Shown in pieces: positions 61,405-64,000 of a stretch of 64,000 nucleotides of DNA (within the stretch, counting starts at the first letter, position 1; the number at the start of each line of letters is the position of its first letter). The stretch lies in NCBI GenBank assembly GCA_025677815.1, contig JAIXMP010000002.1, positions 1,550,001 through 1,614,000 on the forward strand, read 5' to 3'. A model generated the notes under the pieces. It worked only from the letters and a program-made list of their open reading frames with translations, was not told the origin of the DNA and did not search any database. Made by a program: the position numbers and the translations under genes. This DNA is from Phascolomyces articulosus. Its lineage: Eukaryota; Mucoromycota; Mucoromycetes; Mucorales; Lichtheimiaceae.

Positions 61405-63673
61405 GGTTGCAAGAGGATTTCGACGAGATAAAAAATAGGCTCAGGTTTGTAAGTGATAAAAATCAAGCTGAGTGGAAATTGCACATTTCATTGTTTACGG
61501 CATTACTACTCTCCCTTGGAAATCATGCAGTATTCAAAAAGCAATATTATGATAGATTGGGAATCGTAGCCACTCGATTCAATAGATTTATATAAAGTAG
61601 TTCAAATTATGATTTCAAAGTGTATATTTATACAGAGTAGTACGTACAGATAAGATCATAAATATCAACATTCATCACATCATATCTCATTATGCACATT
61701 CATCAGGTATTATTATATTACTATCCAGCCCATTGACATTACTGTCGACAATGAAAGTAAAAAAAAATGTAAATATAATGAAAATGTTATTTTTTAGAGT
61801 CTCTACGCCATATATAAAAAAAATTCGTTTTTTAATCAAAATAGACACTCTACATTTTCATTATTTGCAGTGGTATATTGGGTAATATGATTATATAATA
61901 TTACATTTGAATAAATCACTCCTAAGTTGACACTGTTACGTGGTTTGTATATAATAATCTATGAATTTTATCAGTCTTCTTGTTTTAATAGTTAGACATA
62001 CAAATTGTTATTACCATACCTAGCTATTATCATTATCTATCGCATTATATGATTATTTATGTAACTCGTCGCAGAGAAAGCTTTTTACACGAATAAGAAT
62101 CAAGCTCCTTGCGAGAATAGAATAAGGAATAGTAATAATTTATATATTAAACCAGAACTCTTTTTTTCACAAACCAATCCACCATTAAGTATGATTGGAG
62201 TTTAAAGAAATTTTTACCAAATCCATACTACCCTGATCGATAACAAACGATTAATGCAAAAAAAAAGTAAATAACAAATAGTAGCACAAATTTGGGGAAA
62301 AGGTTGATAGGTAATAAATAGGATGGTATATTTTTCGAAGGAAAATATATTTAACAGGTGATGAATCCATCAGATGAGAATCACTGTATGTATATATCTT
62401 CTTTCCCTTGATTATGTAGTTGATGCTGGCGAAAATCCATCAAGAAGAAATAATTTGATTAAAAAGCCTTGATTACTTTATTATTTTATACAAGTAAATT
62501 CCTTTAAAAGAAAAAGTGATTTTTGTTGGCAAAAAGGTGGATGACTCGATTTGCTTTTTATCGTTATTTAGAAATTCTTTCATACCATATTGATCTGGTA
62601 TTTCTTCCCAGACATTCTGCTTTTTGCACACGGTTCCAAAAGCAGAATCCACCAATCGATTCACGTGCATTTATTAAAGATTTTTTTAGCGTTCCACCAT
62701 TTTATTTTCTGGATGGGTACCCCATATGGGATAGTGCCTATATGGCTCTGGATACGGTGATTTCGAGAAATGACGTAACGTATTTAATACAAAGTAAAAG
62801 TAGCTGCGATCTATGAACATACTCTAAGTTTATATCGATACCAATTTTATAAAATCAAGTAAAAAAAAACCACCCCAAAGCGCTTATAATTGAATATCTT
62901 TTTTACACACCTCTGACTATAAACCATACAACAAATTTTCGTAAATATAAATTAGAGATATCAAATTCTATGATACTTCATTTTGAAATAATTTTATTAA
63001 GAAACGTTGGGCCAATAATGAATTTTAAGTAGCATCTACTAGTGGACCGGTAATCCATTGAATTAAAAAAATTAAATGACAAATTCGAAAGACTATAAAC
63101 TCTTTTTCAAGTTGTTACTTGCTAGTTTGAAGCAAATTATAGAGATTCTGTAGATCAGTAAACTAGAATTTTAATATGGGGCTGTGAATGAAACATCAGA
63201 TAAAATAGACATTCAAAAATACCCAATGGTGCAGGAAAAAATTGTTCAATTGAAGTGAATACACCAGCATGTACGTATAATAAATAATTTCTGAGAAATA
63301 TATACGAAAAGGACGACATGAGCATATATTTCAATTCATTGTAGAAAATTATCAGAACCAGAAAGGAATTCATACGTACATATTATAAGAAATTAAACTA
63401 AAGACTGAATTCTTTTTTTTTATTATTTGGATAAATGTTCATCAATGATATTTTGGGCGAAAAATTTGAATGGATAAATGATAAACGTACTGTTACTGCT
63501 ACTAAACTAACATATATTTGGGTTGTGTTTTAATGAATATAATATAGAGACTACAACTTGATTTTTGTGGAAATGGTTTTTTTGTGGAGAATATAATCAG
63601 GCCTCCAGTACTCGTTCCAGTAAACAATAATACAGATCGAAACAGTGTGAGAATGTAATTTTTAGATCTTTTT
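61405..63673. other. Gene-poor stretch
   Basis: No supported gene in about 2.3 kb. A plus-strand frame of ~97 codons at 62523-62816 and a minus-strand frame at 62670-62473 overlap; neither shows a family motif. One imperfect hairpin at 61776-61863 is listed separately. Confidence 0.4.
61776..61863. repeat. Imperfect long hairpin, MITE-like
   Basis: TAATGAAAATGT at 61776-61787 pairs exactly with ACATTTTCATTA at 61852-61863, and the next bases inward (AGAGTCTCTA against TAGACACTCT) pair imperfectly. Possibly a small MITE remnant. Confidence 0.5.
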
Positions 63674-64000
63674 TTAACGATGGTGGTTGTATCGTCGTGA
63701 TTGGAATATACTCGGGACCCACGACGATCCAGAAGTCGATTTTCCTTGTATTTGGTGAGAATCCTGATCATTGTAATCTATGGCATCATGGAATTCATTT
63801 TCCTGTGGTTCACTATCATAACATCTTTGTTTCTTATATTCTGGTTCTTGTGTTTTTGAATAATTCACTTCATCATTCGACCGCTTGCGCATAAAAGTAC
63901 CATCAAATTGTTGAGGAGCGTGGGTCAATGCGTAAATTGTTTGCCCTGTCGTATCACGCTTTGATGACAGTGCAGATGATGACATATGTATATTACGACT
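63674..64000 (-). CDS. C-terminal part of an unrecognised protein (partial)
   Basis: Minus-strand frame open from the right window edge to TAG at 63676-63674. There is an ATG at 63985, but the frame continues upstream through 'SRNIH' to the edge, so the true start may lie outside. The visible ~108 residues are hydrophilic, with 'FMRKRSNDEV', 'EYKKQRCYDSEPQENEF' and an end rich in Arg/His. It contains possible nuclear localisation clusters (KRS, KKQR). No domain recognised. Confidence 0.45.
   Translation of the reverse strand, partial: SRNIHMSSSALSSKRDTTGQTIYALTHAPQQFDGTFMRKRSNDEVNYSKTQEPEYKKQRCYDSEPQENEFHDAIDYNDQDSHQIQGKSTSGSSWVPSIFQSRRYNHHR

Noticed and set aside
61362..61595. 77-codon plus-strand frame
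   Set aside because: Starts antisense to the PWWP first exon and runs into its promoter; no motif.
62523..62816. 97-codon plus-strand frame
   Set aside because: No recognisable family and an overlapping minus-strand frame of similar quality; left unannotated as a gene.

Overview
This window reads as nuclear DNA of an early-diverging filamentous fungus, most likely Mucoromycota. The DNA is AT-rich. Genes are interrupted by many short GT-AG introns, mostly 50-110 bases. The core genes are typical single-copy eukaryotic ones (RPB1, ELP1, NEO1, VPS2, TRAP1). There are also lineage-flavoured elements: a nuclease A inhibitor-like protein, a HET-like pseudogene of a type I associate with Mucorales, and GPI-type and low-complexity proteins. 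All spliced models below were built by eye from reading frame, splice sites and recalled family motifs; no alignment was run.

Left part (1-20.3 kb): the 3' end of a repeat-rich GPI-type surface protein, a mitochondrial carrier (-), a NuiA-like protein (+), a stand-alone SRA1-domain protein (+), the mitochondrial HSP90 TRAP1 (+), three unrecognised low-complexity proteins, a 3.5 kb empty stretch, an MFS sugar transporter (+), and the ESCRT-III subunit VPS2 (+).

Middle (20.7-33 kb): the P4-ATPase flippase NEO1 (-, 23 exons) lies head to head with RPB1 (+, 8 exons), the largest RNA polymerase II subunit, whose tail has 24 perfect heptads. They share a 743-base upstream region.

From 33 to 42 kb is a decayed accessory island with no intact gene. 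It holds a diverged pair of ~340-base direct repeats, a transposase-like tail, a HET-domain pseudogene whose single frame is broken by four stops at likely tryptophan positions, a tandem repeat of 150-180 base units, a CENP-B/pogo-type DNA-binding fragment next to a perfect 14-base inverted repeat, and an aldo-keto reductase pseudogene.

Right part (42-64 kb): ELP1 (+, 28 exons) converges with an ornithine decarboxylase-like gene (-). That gene has a changed catalytic Cys-Asp pair and a one-base phase conflict at its last splice junction. After a 4 kb empty stretch come a class II histone deacetylase with an N-terminal Tudor/chromo-barrel-like module (+), a small membrane-anchored protein (-), a PWWP-domain chromatin protein (-), and the 3' part of an unknown gene cut by the window edge.

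Functionally the intact genes are unrelated housekeeping units: transcription and chromatin (RPB1, HDAC, PWWP), tRNA modification (ELP1), membrane traffic (NEO1, VPS2), mitochondria (TRAP1, carrier) and metabolism (ODC-like, sugar porter). The most interesting signals are the tryptophan-to-stop pattern in the HET pseudogene, the altered ODC active site, the HDAC architecture, and the microexons and ATG-only first exons.
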